Assembly: GCA_947000775.1 (NCBI GenBank)
Contig: CAMQGK010000008.1
Location: forward strand, 14,765,501-14,829,500
Direction of reading: 5' to 3'
DNA from: Pterois miles
Lineage: Eukaryota > Chordata > Actinopteri > Perciformes > Scorpaenidae
Length of the DNA: 64,000 bases
The notes under the pieces are model-generated. The model ran no database searches and had not been told where the DNA came from. It was given only the letters and a program-made list of their open reading frames with translations. This document shows, piece after piece, positions 48,111 to 63,100 of the stretch (the first letter of the stretch is position 1; every line of letters begins with the position of its first letter). The translations under genes and the position numbers were made by a program.

Positions 48111-51100
48111 ATATGTCGATACTATACTATGACTTTGAAAATGGTCGTATTATAGCATGTGGAATGATTCTGTGGTGAAGAAAAGTCATTTCGTGAAATG
48201 TTGTAAAATTTTACAAAAAAACGCCACGTATGTCGAAATTTTTCGGTGAAAACGTCCAATTTTTTAGATGTAGAAAAAAATGATAAAAATGGTCGTATTA
48301 TAGCATGTAGAATGATTCTGATGTGAAGAAAGGTCATTTCGTAAAAGGTTGTAAAATTTTACAAAAAAAAAACGCCATAGTATACTATGTCGAAATTTTT
48401 CGATGCAAACGTCAAATTTTTAAATGTTGAAAAAAATCATGATAACGGTTGTATTATAGCATGTAGAATGATTCTGTGGTGAAGAAAGGTCATTTCGTGA
48501 AAGTTATAAAATTTTACAAAAAAAAAAAAAAAACGCCATAGTATAGTATGTCGAAATTTTTCGGTGAAAACGTCAAATTTTTAAATGTTGAAAAAAATCA
48601 TGATAACGGTTGTATTATAGCATGTAGAATGATTCTGTGGTGAAGAAAAGTCATTTCGTGAAATGTTGTAAATTTTACAAAAAAACGCCATAGTATAGTA
48701 TGTCGAAATTTTTAGATGTTGAAAAAAAAAAAATCGTGAAAACGGTCGTATTATAGCATGTAGAATTAGTCTGTGGTTAATAAAAGTCATTTCCTGAAAG
48801 GTTTTAAAATTTTACAAAAAAACGCCATAGTATAGTATGTCGAAATTTTTCGATGAAAACATCAGGTTTTTTAGATATTGTAAAAAATCACGAAAACAGT
48901 CATATTATAGCATGTAGAATTATTCTGTGGTTAACAAAAGTCATTTCGTAAAAGGTTTTAAAATTTTACAAAAAAACGCCATAGTATAGTATGTCGAAAT
49001 TTTTCGATGAAAACGTCAACTTTTTTAGATGTTGAAAAAAATCATGGAAACAGTCATGTTACAGCATGTAGAATGATTCTGTGGTGAAGAAAGGTCATTT
49101 CATGGAATGTTGTAAAATTTTACAAAAAAAAAAAAACGCCATAGTATAGTATGTCGAAATTTTTCGATGAAAACGTCCAATTTTTTAGATGTTCAAAAAA
49201 ATAATAAAAACGGTCGTATTATAGCATGTAGAATGATTCTGATGTGAAGAAAGGTCATTTCGTAAAAGGTTGTAAAATTTTACAAAACAAAAAACACCAT
49301 ACTATAGTATGTCAAAATTTTTCGATGAAAACGTCAAGTTTTTTAGATATTGTAAAAAAAAAATGGAAATGGTCGTATTGTAGCATGTAGAATGACGCTG
49401 TGGTGAAGAAAAGTCATTTCATGAAATGTTGTACAACTTTACAAAAAACCGCCATAGTATAGTATGTCGATGAAAACGTCAACTTTTTTAGATGTTGAAA
49501 AAAATCATGGAAACAGTCATGTTACAGCATGTAGAATGACGCTGTGGTGAAAAAAAGTCATTTCATGAAATGTTGTACAACTTTACAAAAAAAACGCCAT
49601 AGTATAGTATGTCGAAATTTTTCGATGAAAACGTCAAATTTTTAAATGTTGAAAAAAATCATGAAAACGGTTGTATTATAGCATGTAGAATGATTCTGTG
49701 GTTAACAAAAGTTATTTCGTAAAACGTTGTAAAATTTTACAAAAAAAACCGCTGTAGTATAGTATGTCGAAATTTTTCGATGCAAACGTCCAATTTTTTA
49801 GATGTTGAAAAAAATCATGAAAACGGTCGTATTATAGCATGTGGAATGATTCTGTGGTGAAGAAAGGTCATTTCGTGAAATGTAAAATTTTACAAAAAAG
49901 AAAAAAAAACGCCATAGTATAGTATGTCGAAATTTTTCGATGAAAACGTCAAATTTTTAAATGTTGAAAAAAATCATGAAAACAGTCGTATTATAGCATG
50001 TGGAATGATTCTGTGGTGAAGAAAGGTCATTTCGTGAAATGTTGTAAAATTTTACAAAAAAACGCTATAGTATAGTATGTCAAAATTTTTTGATAAAAAC
50101 ATCAAATTTTTTAATGTTGTAAAAAGTCATGAAAACGGTGGTATTATAGCATGTAGAATGATTCTGTGGTGAAGAAAAGTCATTTTTGAAAGGTTTTAAA
50201 ATTTTACAAAAAAACGCCATGGTGTAGTATGTCGAAATTTTTCGATGAAAACGTCAAATTTTTAAATTTTGAAAAAAATCATGAAAACGGTTGTATTATA
50301 GCATGTAGAATGATTCTGTGGTGAAGAAAAGTCATTTTGTGAAATGTTGTAAATTTTACAAAACAAAAAACACCATAGTATAGTATGTCAAAATTTTTCG
50401 ATGAAAACGTCAAGTTTTTTAGATATTGTAAAAAAAAAAAAATTAAAATGGTCGTATTGTAGCATGTAGAATGACGCTGTGGTGAAGAAAAGTTATTTCG
50501 TGAAATGTAAAATTTTACAAGAAAACGCCATAGTATAGTATGTCGAAATTTTTAGATGAAAAAGTCCAATTTTTTAGATGTTGAAAAAAATCATGAAAAC
50601 GGTCGTATTATAGCATGTGGAATGATTCTGTGGTGAACGAAAGGTCATTTCGTAAAAGGTTTTAAAATTTTACAAAAAAAAAAAAAACGCCATAGTATAG
50701 TATGTCGAAATTTTTCGATGAAAACGTCAAGTTTTTAAATGTTGAAAAAAATCATGAAAACGGTTGTATTATAGCATGTAGAATGATTCTGTGGTGAAGA
50801 AAAGTCATTTTGTGAAATGTTGTAAAATTTTATAAAAAAAACGCCATAGTATAGCACGTCGAAATTTTTCGATGAAAACGTCAAATTTTTAAATGTTGGA
50901 AAAATCATGAAAACGGTGGTATTATAGCATGTAGAATGATTCTGTGGTGAAGAAAAGTCATTTTGTGAAATATTGTAAATTTTACAAAAAAACGCCATAC
51001 TATAGTATGTCGAAATTTTTCGATGCAAACGTCCAATTTTTTAGATGTTGAAAAAAATCATGAAAACGGTCGTATTATAGCATGTGGAATGATTCTGTGG

Positions 51101-54100
51101 TGAAGAAAGGTCATTTCGTGAAATGTTGTAAAATTTTACAAAAAAAAAAAACGCCATAGTATAGTATGTCGAAATTTTTCGATGAAAACGTCCAATTTTT
51201 TAGATGTTGAAAAAAATCATGAAAACGGTCGTATTATAGCATGTAGAATGATTCTGTGGTGAAGAAAGGTCATTTCGTGAAATGTAAAATTTTACAAAAA
51301 AACGCCATAGTATAGTATGTCGAAATTTTTCGATGAAAACGTCCAATTTTTTAGATGTAGAAAAAAATGATAAAAATGGTCGTATTATAGCATGTAGAAT
51401 GATTCTGATGTGAAGAAAGGTCATTTCGTAAAAGGTTGTAAAATTTTACAAAAAAAAAGAACGCCATAGTATAGTATGTCAAAATTTTTCGATGAAAACG
51501 TCAAGTTTTTTAGATATTGTAAAAAAAAAAATGAAAATGGTCGTATTGTAGCATGTAGAATGACGCTGTGGTGAAGAAAAGTCATTTCATGAAATGTTGT
51601 ACAACTTTAAAAAAAAAAACGCCATAGTATAGTATGTCGAAATTTTTCGATGAAAACGTCCAATTTTTTAGATGTTGAAAAAAATCATGAAAACGGTCGT
51701 ATTATAGCATGTAGAATGATTCTGTGGTGAAGAAAAGTCATTTTTGAAAGGTTTTAAAATTTTACAAAAAAACGCCATGGTGTAGTATGTCGAAATTTTT
51801 CGATGAAAACGTCAAATTTTTAGATGTTGAAAAAAATCATGAAAACGGTCGTATTATAGCATGTAGAATGATTCTGTGGTGAAGAAATGTCATTTCGTGA
51901 AATGTTGTAAAATTTTACAAAAAAAAAAAAAACGCCATAGTATAGTATGTCGAAATTTTTCGATGAAAACGTCCAATTTTTTAGATGTTGAAAAAAATAA
52001 TAAAAACGGTCGTATTATAGCATGTAGAATGATTCTGTGGTGAAGAAAGGTCATTTCGTGGAATGTTGTAAAATTTTACAAAAAAAAAAAAACGCCATAG
52101 TATAGTATGTCGAAATTTTTCGATGAAAACGTCCAATTTTTTAGATGTTGAAAAAAATCATGAAAACGGTCGTATTATAGCATGTAGAATGATTCTGTGG
52201 TGAAGAAAAGTCATTTCGTGAAAGGTTTTAAAATTTTACAAAAAAAAAAAAAAGCCATAGTATAGTATGTCGAAATTTTTCGGTGAAAACGTCCAATTTT
52301 TTAGATGTTGAAAAAAATCATGAAAACGGTCGTATTATAGCATGTAGAATGATTCTGTGGTGAAGAAAAGTCATTTTGTGAAATTATAAATTTTACAAAA
52401 AAAAAAAAAACGCCATAGTATAGTATGTCGAAATTTTTCGATGAAAACGTCCAATTTTTTAGATGTTGAAAAAAAAAATGAAAATGGTCGTATTATAGCA
52501 TGTAGAATGATCCTGTGGTGAAGAAAAGTCATTTCGTGAAAGGTTTTAAAATTTTACAAAAAAACGCCATAGTATAGTTTGTCAAAATTTTTCGATGCAA
52601 ACGTCCAATTTTTTTGATGTTGAAAAAAATAATAAAAACTGTCGTATTATAGCACGTAGAATGATTCTGATGTGAAGAAAGGTCATTTCGTAAAAGGTTG
52701 TAAAATTTTACAAAAAAAAAAAAACGCCATAGTATAGTATGTCGAAATTTTTCGATGAAAACGTCAACTTTTTTAGATGTTGAAAAAAATCATGGAAACA
52801 GTCATATTACAGCATGTAGAATGATTCTGTGGTGAAGAAAAGTCATTTTGTGAAATGTAAAATTTTACAAAAAAAAAAAAAAACGCCATAGTATAGTATG
52901 TCGAAATTTTTCGATGAAAACGTCAACTTTTTTAGATGTTGAAAAAAATCATGTAAACAGTCATATTACAGCATGTAGAATGATTCTGTGGTGAAGAAAG
53001 GTCATTTCGTGGAATGTTGTAAAATCTTACAAAAAAAAAAAAAACGCCATAGTATAGTATGTCGAAATTTTTCGATGAAAACGTCCAATTTTTTAGATGT
53101 TGAAAAAAATCATGAAAACGGTCGTATTATAGCATGTGGAATGATTCTGTGGTGAAGAAAAGTCATTTCGTGAAAGGTTTTAAAATTTTACAAAAAAAAA
53201 AGCCATAGTATAGTATGTCGAAATTTTTCGGTGAAAACGTCAAATTTTTAAATGTTGAAAAAAACTCATGAAAACGGTTGTATTATAGCATGTAGAATGA
53301 TTCTGTGGTGAAGAAAAGTCATTTTGTGAAATGTTGTAAATTTTACAAAAAAACGCCATACTATAGTATGTCGAAATTTTTCGATGAAAACGTCCTATTT
53401 TTTTATATGTTGAAAAAAATCATGAAAACGGTCGTATTATAGCATGTAGAATGATTCTGTGGTGAAGAAAGGTCATTTCGTAAAAGGTTGTACAATTTTA
53501 CAAAAAAAACGCCATAGTATAGTATGTCGAAATTTTTCGATGAAAACGTCAACTTTTTTAGATGTTGAAAAAAATCATGGAAACAGTCATATTACAGCAT
53601 GTAGAATGATTCTGTGGTGAAGAAAGGTCATTTCGTGGAATGTTGTAAAATTTTACAAAAAAAAAAAAAAACGCCATAGTATAGTATGTCGAAATTTTTC
53701 GATGAAAACGTCAACTTTTTTAGATGTTGAAAAAAATCATGGAAACAGTCATGTTACAGCATGTAGAATGATTCTGTGGTGAAGAAAGGTCATTTCGTGG
53801 AATGTTGTAAAATTTTACAAAAAAAAAAACGCCATAGTATAGTATGTCGAAATTTTTCGATGAAAACGTCAAGTTTTTTTAGATATTGTAAAAAAAAAAA
53901 AATGAAAATGGTCGTATTGTAGCATGTAGAATGACGCTGTGGTGAAGAAAAGTCATTTCATGAAATGTTGTACAACTTTACAAAAAACCGCCATAGTATA
54001 GTATGTCGAAATTTTTCACAAAAAAAAAAACGCCATAGTATAGTATGTCGAAATTTTTCGATGAAAACGTCAAATCTTTAAATGTTGAAAAAAATCATGA

Positions 54101-57100
54101 AAACGGTTGTATTATAGCATGTAGAATGATTCTGTGGTGAAGAAAAGTCATTTTGTGAAATTGTAAAATTTTACAAAAAAAAAAAACGCCATAGTATAGT
54201 ATGTCGAAATTTTTCGATGAAAACGTCAAATTTTTAAATGTTGAAAAAAATCATGAAAACGGTTGTATTATAGCATGTAGAATGATTCTGTGGTGAAGAA
54301 AAGTCATTTTGTGAAATTTGTAAAATTTTACAAAAAAAAAAAAAAACGCCATAGTATAGTATGTCGAAATTTTTCGATGAAAACGTCAAATTTTTAAATG
54401 TTGAAAAAAATCATGAAAACGGTCGTATAATAGCATGTGGAATGATTCTGTGGTGAAGAAAACTCATTTTGTGAAATGTAAAATTTTAAAAAAAAAAAAA
54501 ACGCCATAGTATAGTATGTCGAAATTTTTCGATGAAAACGTCAAGTTTTTTAGATATTGTAAAAAAAAAAATGAAAATGGTCGTATTGTAGCATGTAGAA
54601 TGACGCTGTGGTGAAGAAAAGTCATTTCATGAAATGTTGTACAACTTTACAAAAAAACGCCATAGTATAGTATGTCGAAATTTTTCGATGCAAACGTCCA
54701 ATTTTTTTGATGTTGAAAAAAATAATAAAAACTGTCGTATTATAGCACGTAGAATGATTCTGATGTGAAGAAAGGTCATTTCGTAAAAGGTTGTAAAATT
54801 TTAAAAAAAAAAAAAAACGCCATAGTATAGTATGTCGAAATTTTTCGATGAAAACGTCGACTTTTTTAGATGTTGAAAAAAATCATGTAAACAGTCATAT
54901 TACAGCATGTAGAATGATTCTGTGGTGAAGAAAGGTCATTTCGTGGAATGTTGTAAAATTTTACAAAAAAAAAAAAAACGCCATAGTATAGTATGTCGAA
55001 ATTTTTCGATGAAAACGTCAAATTTTTAAATGTTGGAAAAATCATGAAAACGGTGGTATTATAGCATGTAGAATGATTCTGTGGTTAACAAAAGTCATTT
55101 CGTAAAACGTTGTAAAATTTTACAAAAAAAAAACGCTATAGTATAGTATGTCGAAATTTTTCGATGAAAACGTCCAATTTTTTAGATGTTGAAAAAAATC
55201 GTGAAAACGGTCGTATTATAGCATGTAGAATTAGTCTGTGGTTAACAAAAGTCATTTCGTAAAAGGTTGTAAAATTTTACAAAACAAAGAACACCATAGT
55301 ATAGTATGTCAAAATTTTTCGATGAAAACGTCAAGTTTTTTAGATATTGTAAAAAAAAAAAATGAAAATGGTCGTATTGTAGCATGTAGAATGACGCTGT
55401 GGTGAAAAAAAGTCATTTCATGAAATGTTGTACAACTTTACAAAAAAAACGCCATAGTATAGTATGTCGAAATTTTTCGATGAAAACGTCCAATTTTTTA
55501 GATGTTGAAAAAAATCATGAAAACGGTCGTATTATAGCATGTAGAATGATTCTGTGGTGAAGAAAGGTCATTTCGTGAAATGTTGTAAAATTTTACAAAA
55601 AAAAAAACGCCATAGTATAGTATGTCGAAATTTTTCGATGAAAACGTCCAATTTTTTAGATGTTGAAAAAAATCATGAAAACGGTCGTATTATAGCATGT
55701 AGAATGATTCTGTGGTGAAGAAAGGTCATTTCGTGAAATGTAAAATTTTAAAAAAAAAAAAAAAACGCCATAGTATAGTATGTCGAAATTTTTCGATGAA
55801 AACGTCAAATTTTTAAATGTTGAAAAAAATCATGAAAACGGTTGTATTATAGCATGTAGAATGATTCTGTGGTGAAGAAAAGTCATTTCGTGAAATGTAA
55901 AATTTTACAAAAAAACGCCATAGTATAGTATGTCGAAATTTTTCGATGCAAACGTCCAATTTTTTAGATGTTGAAAAAAATCATGAAAACGGTCGTATTA
56001 TAGCATGTAGAATGATTCTGTGGTGAAGAAAAGTCATTTTTGAAAGGTTGTAAAATTTTACAAAAAAACGCCATACTATAGTATGTCGAAATTTTTCGAT
56101 GAAAACGTCAAATTTTTAAATGTTGAAAAAAATCATGAAAACGGTTGTATTATAGCATGTAGAATGATTCTGTGGTGAAGAAAAGTCATTTTGTGAAATG
56201 TTGTAAATTTTACAAAAAAAAAAACGCCATACTATAGTATGTCGAAATTTTTCGGTGAAAACGTCCAATTTTTTAGATGTAGAAAAAAATGATAAAAATG
56301 GTCGTATTATAGCATGTAGAATGATTCTGATGTGAAGAAAGGTCATTTCGTAAAAGGTTGTAAAATTTTACAAAAAAAAAAAAAACGCCATAGTATAGTA
56401 TGTCGAAATTTTTCGATGAAAACGTCAAGTTTTTAAATGTTGAAAAAAATCATGAAAACGGTTGTATTATAGCATGTAGAATGATTCTGTGGTGAAGAAA
56501 AGTCATTTTGTGAAATGTTGTAAAATTTTATAAAAAAAACGCCATAGTATAGCACGTCGAAATTTTTCGATGAAAACGTCAAATTTTTAAATGTTGGAAA
56601 AATCATGAAAACGGTGGTATTATAGCATGTAGAATGATTCTGTGGTGAAGAAAAGTCATTTTGTGAAATATTGTAAATTTTACAAAAAAACGCCATACTA
56701 TAGTATGTCGAAATTTTTCGATGCAAACGTCCAATTTTTTTGATGTTGAAAAAAATAATAAAAACTGTCGTATTATAGCACGTAGAATGATTCTGATGTG
56801 AAGAAAGGTCATTTCGTAAAAGGTTGTTAAAATTTTACAAAAAAAAAAAACGCCATAGTATAGTATGTCGAAATTTTTCGATGAAAACGTCGACTTTTTT
56901 AGATGTTGAAAAAAATCATGTAAACAGTCATATTACAGCATGTAGAATGATTCTGTGGTGAAGAAAGGTCATTTCGTGGAATGTTGTAAAATTTTACAAA
57001 AAAAAAAAAACGCCATAGTATAGTATGTCGAAATTTTTCGATGAAAACGTCAAATTTTTAAATGTTGGAAAAAAATCATGAAAACGGTGGTATTATAGCA

Positions 57101-60100
57101 TGTAGAATGATTCTGTGGTGAAGAAAAGTCATTTCGTAAAACGTTGTAAAATTTTACAAAAAAAACGCTGTAGTATAGTATGTCGAAATTTTTCGATGCA
57201 AACGTCCAATTTTTTAGATGTTGAAAAAAATCGTGAAAACGGTTGTATTATAGCATGTAGAATTAGTCTGTGGTTAACAAAAGTCATTTCGTAAAAGGTT
57301 GTAAAATTTTACAAAACAAAGAACACCATAGTATAGTATGTCGAAATTTTTCGATGCAAACGTCAAGTTTTTTAGATGTTGAAAAAAATAATAAAAACTG
57401 TTGTATTATAGCACGTAGAATGATTCTGATGTGAAGAAAGGTCATTTCGTAAAAGGTTGTAAATTTTACAAAAAAAAAACGCCATAGTATAGTATGTCGA
57501 AATTTTTCGATGAAAACGTCAACTTTTTTAGATGTTGAAAAAAATCATGAAAATGTTTGTATTATGACATGTAGAATGATTCTGTGGTGAAGAAAAGTCA
57601 TTTCGTGGAATGTTGTAAAATTTTACAAAAAAAAAAAAAAAACGCCATAGTATAGTATGTCAAAATTTTTCGATGAAAACGTCAAGTTTTTTAGATATTG
57701 TAAAAAAAAAAATGAAAATGGTCGTATTGTAGCATGTAGAATGACGCTGTGGTGAAGAAAAGACATTTCATGAAATGTTGTACAACTTTACAAAAAAACG
57801 CCATAGTATAGTATGTCAAAACTTTTCGATGCAAACGTCCAATTTTTTTGATGTTGAAAAAAATAATAAAAACTGTCGTATTATAGCACGTAGAATGATT
57901 CTGATGTGAAGAAAAGTCATTTCGTAAAAGGTTGTAAAATTTTACAAAAAAAAAACGCCATAGTATAGTATGTCGAAATTTTTCGATGAAAACGTCAAAT
58001 TTTTAAATGTTGAAAAAAATCATGAAAATGGTTGTATTATGACATGTAGAATGATTCTGTGGTGAAGAAAAGTCATTTTGTGAAATGTAAAATTTTACAA
58101 AAAAAAAAAAAACGCCATAGTATAGTATGTCGAAATTTTTCGATGAAAACGTCAACTTTTTTAGATGTTGAAAAAAATCATGTAAACACTCATATTACAG
58201 CATGTAGAATGATTCTGTGGTGAAGAAAGGTCATTTCGTGGAATGTTGTAAAATTTTACAAAAAAAAAAAAAACGCCATAGTATAGTATGTCGAAATTTT
58301 TCAATGAAAACGTCCAATTTTTTAGATGTTGAAAAAAATCATGGAAACAGTCATATTACAGCATGTAGAATGATTCTGTGGTGAAGAAAAGTCATTTTGT
58401 GAAAGGTTGTAAAATTTTACAAAAAAAAAAAAACGCCATAGTATAGTATGTCGAAATTTTTCGATGAAAACGTCAAACTTTTTTAGATGTTGAAAAAAAT
58501 CATGTAAACAGTCATATTATAGCATGTAGAATGATTCTGTGGTGAAGAAAAGTCATTTTGTGAAATGTTGTAAATTTTACAAAAAAACGCCATACTATAG
58601 TATGTCGAAATTTTTCGATGAAAACGTCCTATTTTTTTATATGTTGAAAAAAATCATGAAAACGGTCGTATTATAGCATGTAGAATGATTCTGTGGTGAA
58701 GAAAGGTCATTTCGTAAAAGGTTGTACAACTTTACAAAAAAACGCCATAGTATAGTATGTCGAAATTTTTCGATGAAAACGTCAACTTTTTTAGATGTTG
58801 AAAAAAATCATGGAAACAGTCATATTACAGCATGTAGAATGATTCTGTGGTGAAGAAAGGTCATTTCGTGGAATGTTGTAAAATTTTACAAAAAAAAAAA
58901 AACGCCATAGTATAGTATGTCGAAATTTTTCGATGAAAACGTCCAATTTTTTAGATGTTGAAAAAAATCATGAAAACGGTCGTATTATAGCATGTGGAAT
59001 GATTCTGTGGTGAAGAAAAGTCATTTAGTGAAAGGTTTTAAAATTTTACAAAAAAAAAGCCATAGTATAGTATGTCGAAATTTTTCGATGAAAACGTCCA
59101 ATTTTTTAGATGTTGAAAAAAATCATGAAAATGGTCGTATAATAGCATGTGGAATGATTCTGTGGTGAAGAAAGGTCATTTCGTGAAATGTTGTAAAATT
59201 TTACAAAAAAAAAAACCATAGTATAGTATGTCAAAATTTTTCATGAAAACGTCAAGTTTTTTAGATATTGTAAAAAAAGAAATGAAAATGGTCGTATTAT
59301 AGCATGTAGAATGGATGATTCTGTGGTGAAGAAAAGTCATTTCATGAAATGTTGTACAATTTTACAAAAAAACGCCATAGTATAGTATGTCGAAATTTTT
59401 CGGTGAAAACGTCCAATTTTTTAGATGTTGAAAAAAATCATGAAAACGGTCGTATAATAGCATGTGGAATGATTCTGTGGTGAAGAAAGGTCATTTCGTG
59501 AAATGTTGTAAAATTTTACAAAAAAAAAAAACGCCATAGTATAGTATGTCAAAATTTTTCGATGAAAACGTCAAGTTTTTTAGATATTGTAAAAAAAAAA
59601 AATGAAAATGGTCGTATTGTAGCATGTAGAATGACGCTGTGGTGAAGAAAAGACATTTCATGAAATGTTGTACAACTTTACAAAAAAACGCCATAGTATA
59701 GTATGTCAAAATTTTTCGATGCAAACGTCCAATTTTTTTGATGTTGAAAAAAATAATAAAAACTGTCGTATTATAGCACGTAGAATGATTCTGATGTGAA
59801 GAAAAGTCATTTCGTAAAAGGTTGTAAAATTTTACAAAAAAAAAAACGCCATAGTATAGTATGTCAAAATTTTTCGATGAAAACGTCAAATTTTTAAATG
59901 TTGAAAAAAATCATGAAAATGGTTGTATTATGACATGCAGAATGATTCTGTGGTGAAGAAAAGTCATTTTGTGAAATGTAAAATTTTACAAAAAACAAAA
60001 AAAACGCCATAGTATAGTATGTCGAAATTTTTCGATGAAAACGTCAACTTTTTTAGATGTTGAAAAAAATCATGTAAACACTCATATTACAGCATGTAGA

Positions 60101-63100
60101 ATGATTCTGTGGTGAAGAAAGGTCATTTCGTGGAATGTTGTAAAATTTTACAAAAAAAAAAAAAACGCCATAGTATAGTATGTCGAAATTTTTCAATGAA
60201 AACGTCCAATTTTTTAGATGTTGAAAAAAATCATGAAAACGGTCGTATTATAGCATGTGGAATGATTCTGTGGTGAAGAAAAGTCATTTCGTGAAAGGTT
60301 TTAAAATTTTACAAAAAAAAAGCCATAGTATAGCATGTCGAAATTTTTCGGTGAAAACGTCCAATTTTTTAGATGTTGAAAAAAATCATGAAAACGGTTG
60401 TATTATACCATGTACAATGATTCTGTGGTGAAGAAAAGTCATTCTGTGAAATATAAATTTTACAAAAAAAAAAACGCCATAGTATAGTATGTCGAAATTT
60501 TTCGGTGAAAACGTCCAATTTTTTAGGTGTAGAAAAAAAAAAATGAAAATGGTCGTATTACAGCATGTAGAATTATCCTATGGTTAACAAAAGTCATTTC
60601 GTAAAAGGTTTTAAAATTTTACAAAAAAACGCCATAGTATAGTTTGTCAAAATTTTTCGATGCAAACGTCCAATTTTTTTGATGTTGAAAAAAATAATAA
60701 AAACTGTCGTATTATAGCACGTAGAATGATTCTGATGTGAAGAAAGGTCATTTCGTAAAAGGTTGTAAAATTTTACAAAAAAAAAAAACGCCATAGTATA
60801 GTATGTCGAAATTTTTCGATGAAAACGTCAACTTTTTTAGATGTTGAAAAAAATCATGGCAACAGTCATATTACAGCATGTAGAATGATTCTGTGGTGAA
60901 GAAAAGTCATTTTGTGAAATGTAAAATTTTACAAAAAAAAAAAAAAACGCCATAGTATAGTATGTCGAAATTTTTCGATGAAAACGTCAACTTTTTTAGA
61001 TGTTGAAAAAAATCATGTAAACAGTCATATTATAGCATGTAGAATGATTCTGTGGTGAAGAAAAGTCATTTTGTGAAATGTTGTAAATTTTACAAAAAAA
61101 ACGCCATACTATAGTATGTCGAAATTTTTCGATGAAAACGTCCTATTTTTTTAGATGTTGAAAAAAATCATGAAAACGGTCGTATTATAGCATGTAGAAT
61201 GATTCTGTGGTGAAGAAAGGTCATTTCGTAAAAGGTTGTACAACTTTTAAAAAAAAAAAAAACGCCATAGTATAGTATGTCGAAATTTTTCGATGAAAAC
61301 GTCAACTTTTTTAGATGTTGAAAAAAATCATGGAAACAGTCATATTACAGCATGTAGAATGATTCTGTGGTGAAGAAAGGTCATTTCGTGGAATGTTGTA
61401 AAATTTTACAAAAAAAAAAAAAACGCCATAGTATAGTATGTCGAAATTTTTCAATGAAAACGTCCAATTTTTTAGATGTTGAAAAAAATCATGAAAACGG
61501 TCGTATTATAGCATGTGGAATGATTCTGTGGTGAAGAAAAGTCATTTAGTGAAAGGTTTTAAAATTTTACAAAAAAAAAGCCATAGTATAGTATGTCGAA
61601 ATTTTTCGGTGAAAACGTCCAATTTTTTAGATGTTGAAAAAAATCATGAAAACGGTCGTATAATAGCATGTGGAATGATTCTGTGGTGAAGAAAGGTCAT
61701 TTCGTGAAATGTTGTAAAATTTTACAAAAAAAAAACGCCATAGTATAGTATGTCAAAATTTTTCGATGAAAACGTCAAGTTTTTTAGATATTGTAAAAAA
61801 AAAAATGAAAATGGTCGTATTGTAGCATGTAGAATGACGCTGTGGTGAAGAAAAGACATTTCATGAAATGTTGTACAACTTTACAAAAAAACGCCATAGT
61901 ATAGTATGTCAAAATTTTTCGATGCAAACGTCCAATTTTTTTGATGTTGAAAAAAATAATAAAAACTGTCGTATTATAGCACGTAGAATGATTCTGATGT
62001 GAAGAAAAGTCATTTCGTAAAAGGTTGTAAAATTTTACAAAAAAAAAACGCCATAGTATAGTATGTCGAAATTTTTCGATGAAAACGTCAAATTTTTAAA
62101 TGTTGAAAAAAATCATGAAAATGGTTGTATTATGACATGTAGAATGATTCTGTGGTGAAGAAAAGTCATTTTGTGAAATGTAAAATTTTACAAAAAAAAA
62201 AAAAAACGCCATAGTATAGTATGTCGAAATTTTTCGATGAAAACGTCAACTTTTTTAGATGTTGAAAAAAATCATGTAAACAGTCATATTACAGCATGTA
62301 GAATGATTCTGTGGTGAAGAAAGGTCATTTCGTGGAATGTTGTAAAATTTTACAAAAAAAAAAAAAAAACGCCATAGTATAGTATGTCGAAATTTTTCAA
62401 TGAAAACGTCCAATTTTTTAGATGTTGAAAAAAATCATGAAAACGGTCGTATTATAGCATGTGGAATGATTCTGTGGTGAAGAAAAGTCATTTCGTGAAA
62501 GGTTTTAAAATTTTACAAAAAAAAAGCCATAGTATAGTATGTCGAAATTTTTCGGTGAAAACGTCCAATTTTTTAGATGTTGAAAAAAATCATGAAAACG
62601 GTTGTATTATACCATGTAGAATGATTCTGTGGTGAAGAAAAGTCATTTTGTGAAATATAAATTTTACAAAAAAAAAAAAACGCCATAGTATAGTATGTCG
62701 AAATTTTTCGGTGAAAACGTCCAATTTTTTAGGTGTAGAAAAAAAAAATGAAAATGGTCGTATTACAGCATGTAGAATTATCCTATGGTTAACAAAAGTC
62801 ATTTCGTAAAAGGTTTTAAAATTTTACAAAAAAACGCCATAGTATAGTTTGTCAAAATTTTTCGATGCAAACGTCCAATTTTTTTGATGTTGAAAAAAAT
62901 AATAAAAACTGTCGTATTATAGCACGTAGAATGATTCTGATGTGAAGAAAGGTCATTTCGTAAAAGGTTGTAAAATTTTACAAAAAAAAAACGCCATAGT
63001 ATAGTATGTCGAAATTTTTCGATGAAAACGTCAACTTTTTTAGATGTTGAAAAAAATCATGGCAACAGTCATATTACAGCATGTAGAATGATTCTGTGGT

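Noticed and set aside
48122..62802. Minus-strand ORFs of 60-132 codons with recurring MTFLHIRIILHAIIRPF-type peptides
   Set aside because: They are translations of the satellite monomer in one frame, interrupted and shifted by the A tracts. No start context, intron signal or selection is visible.
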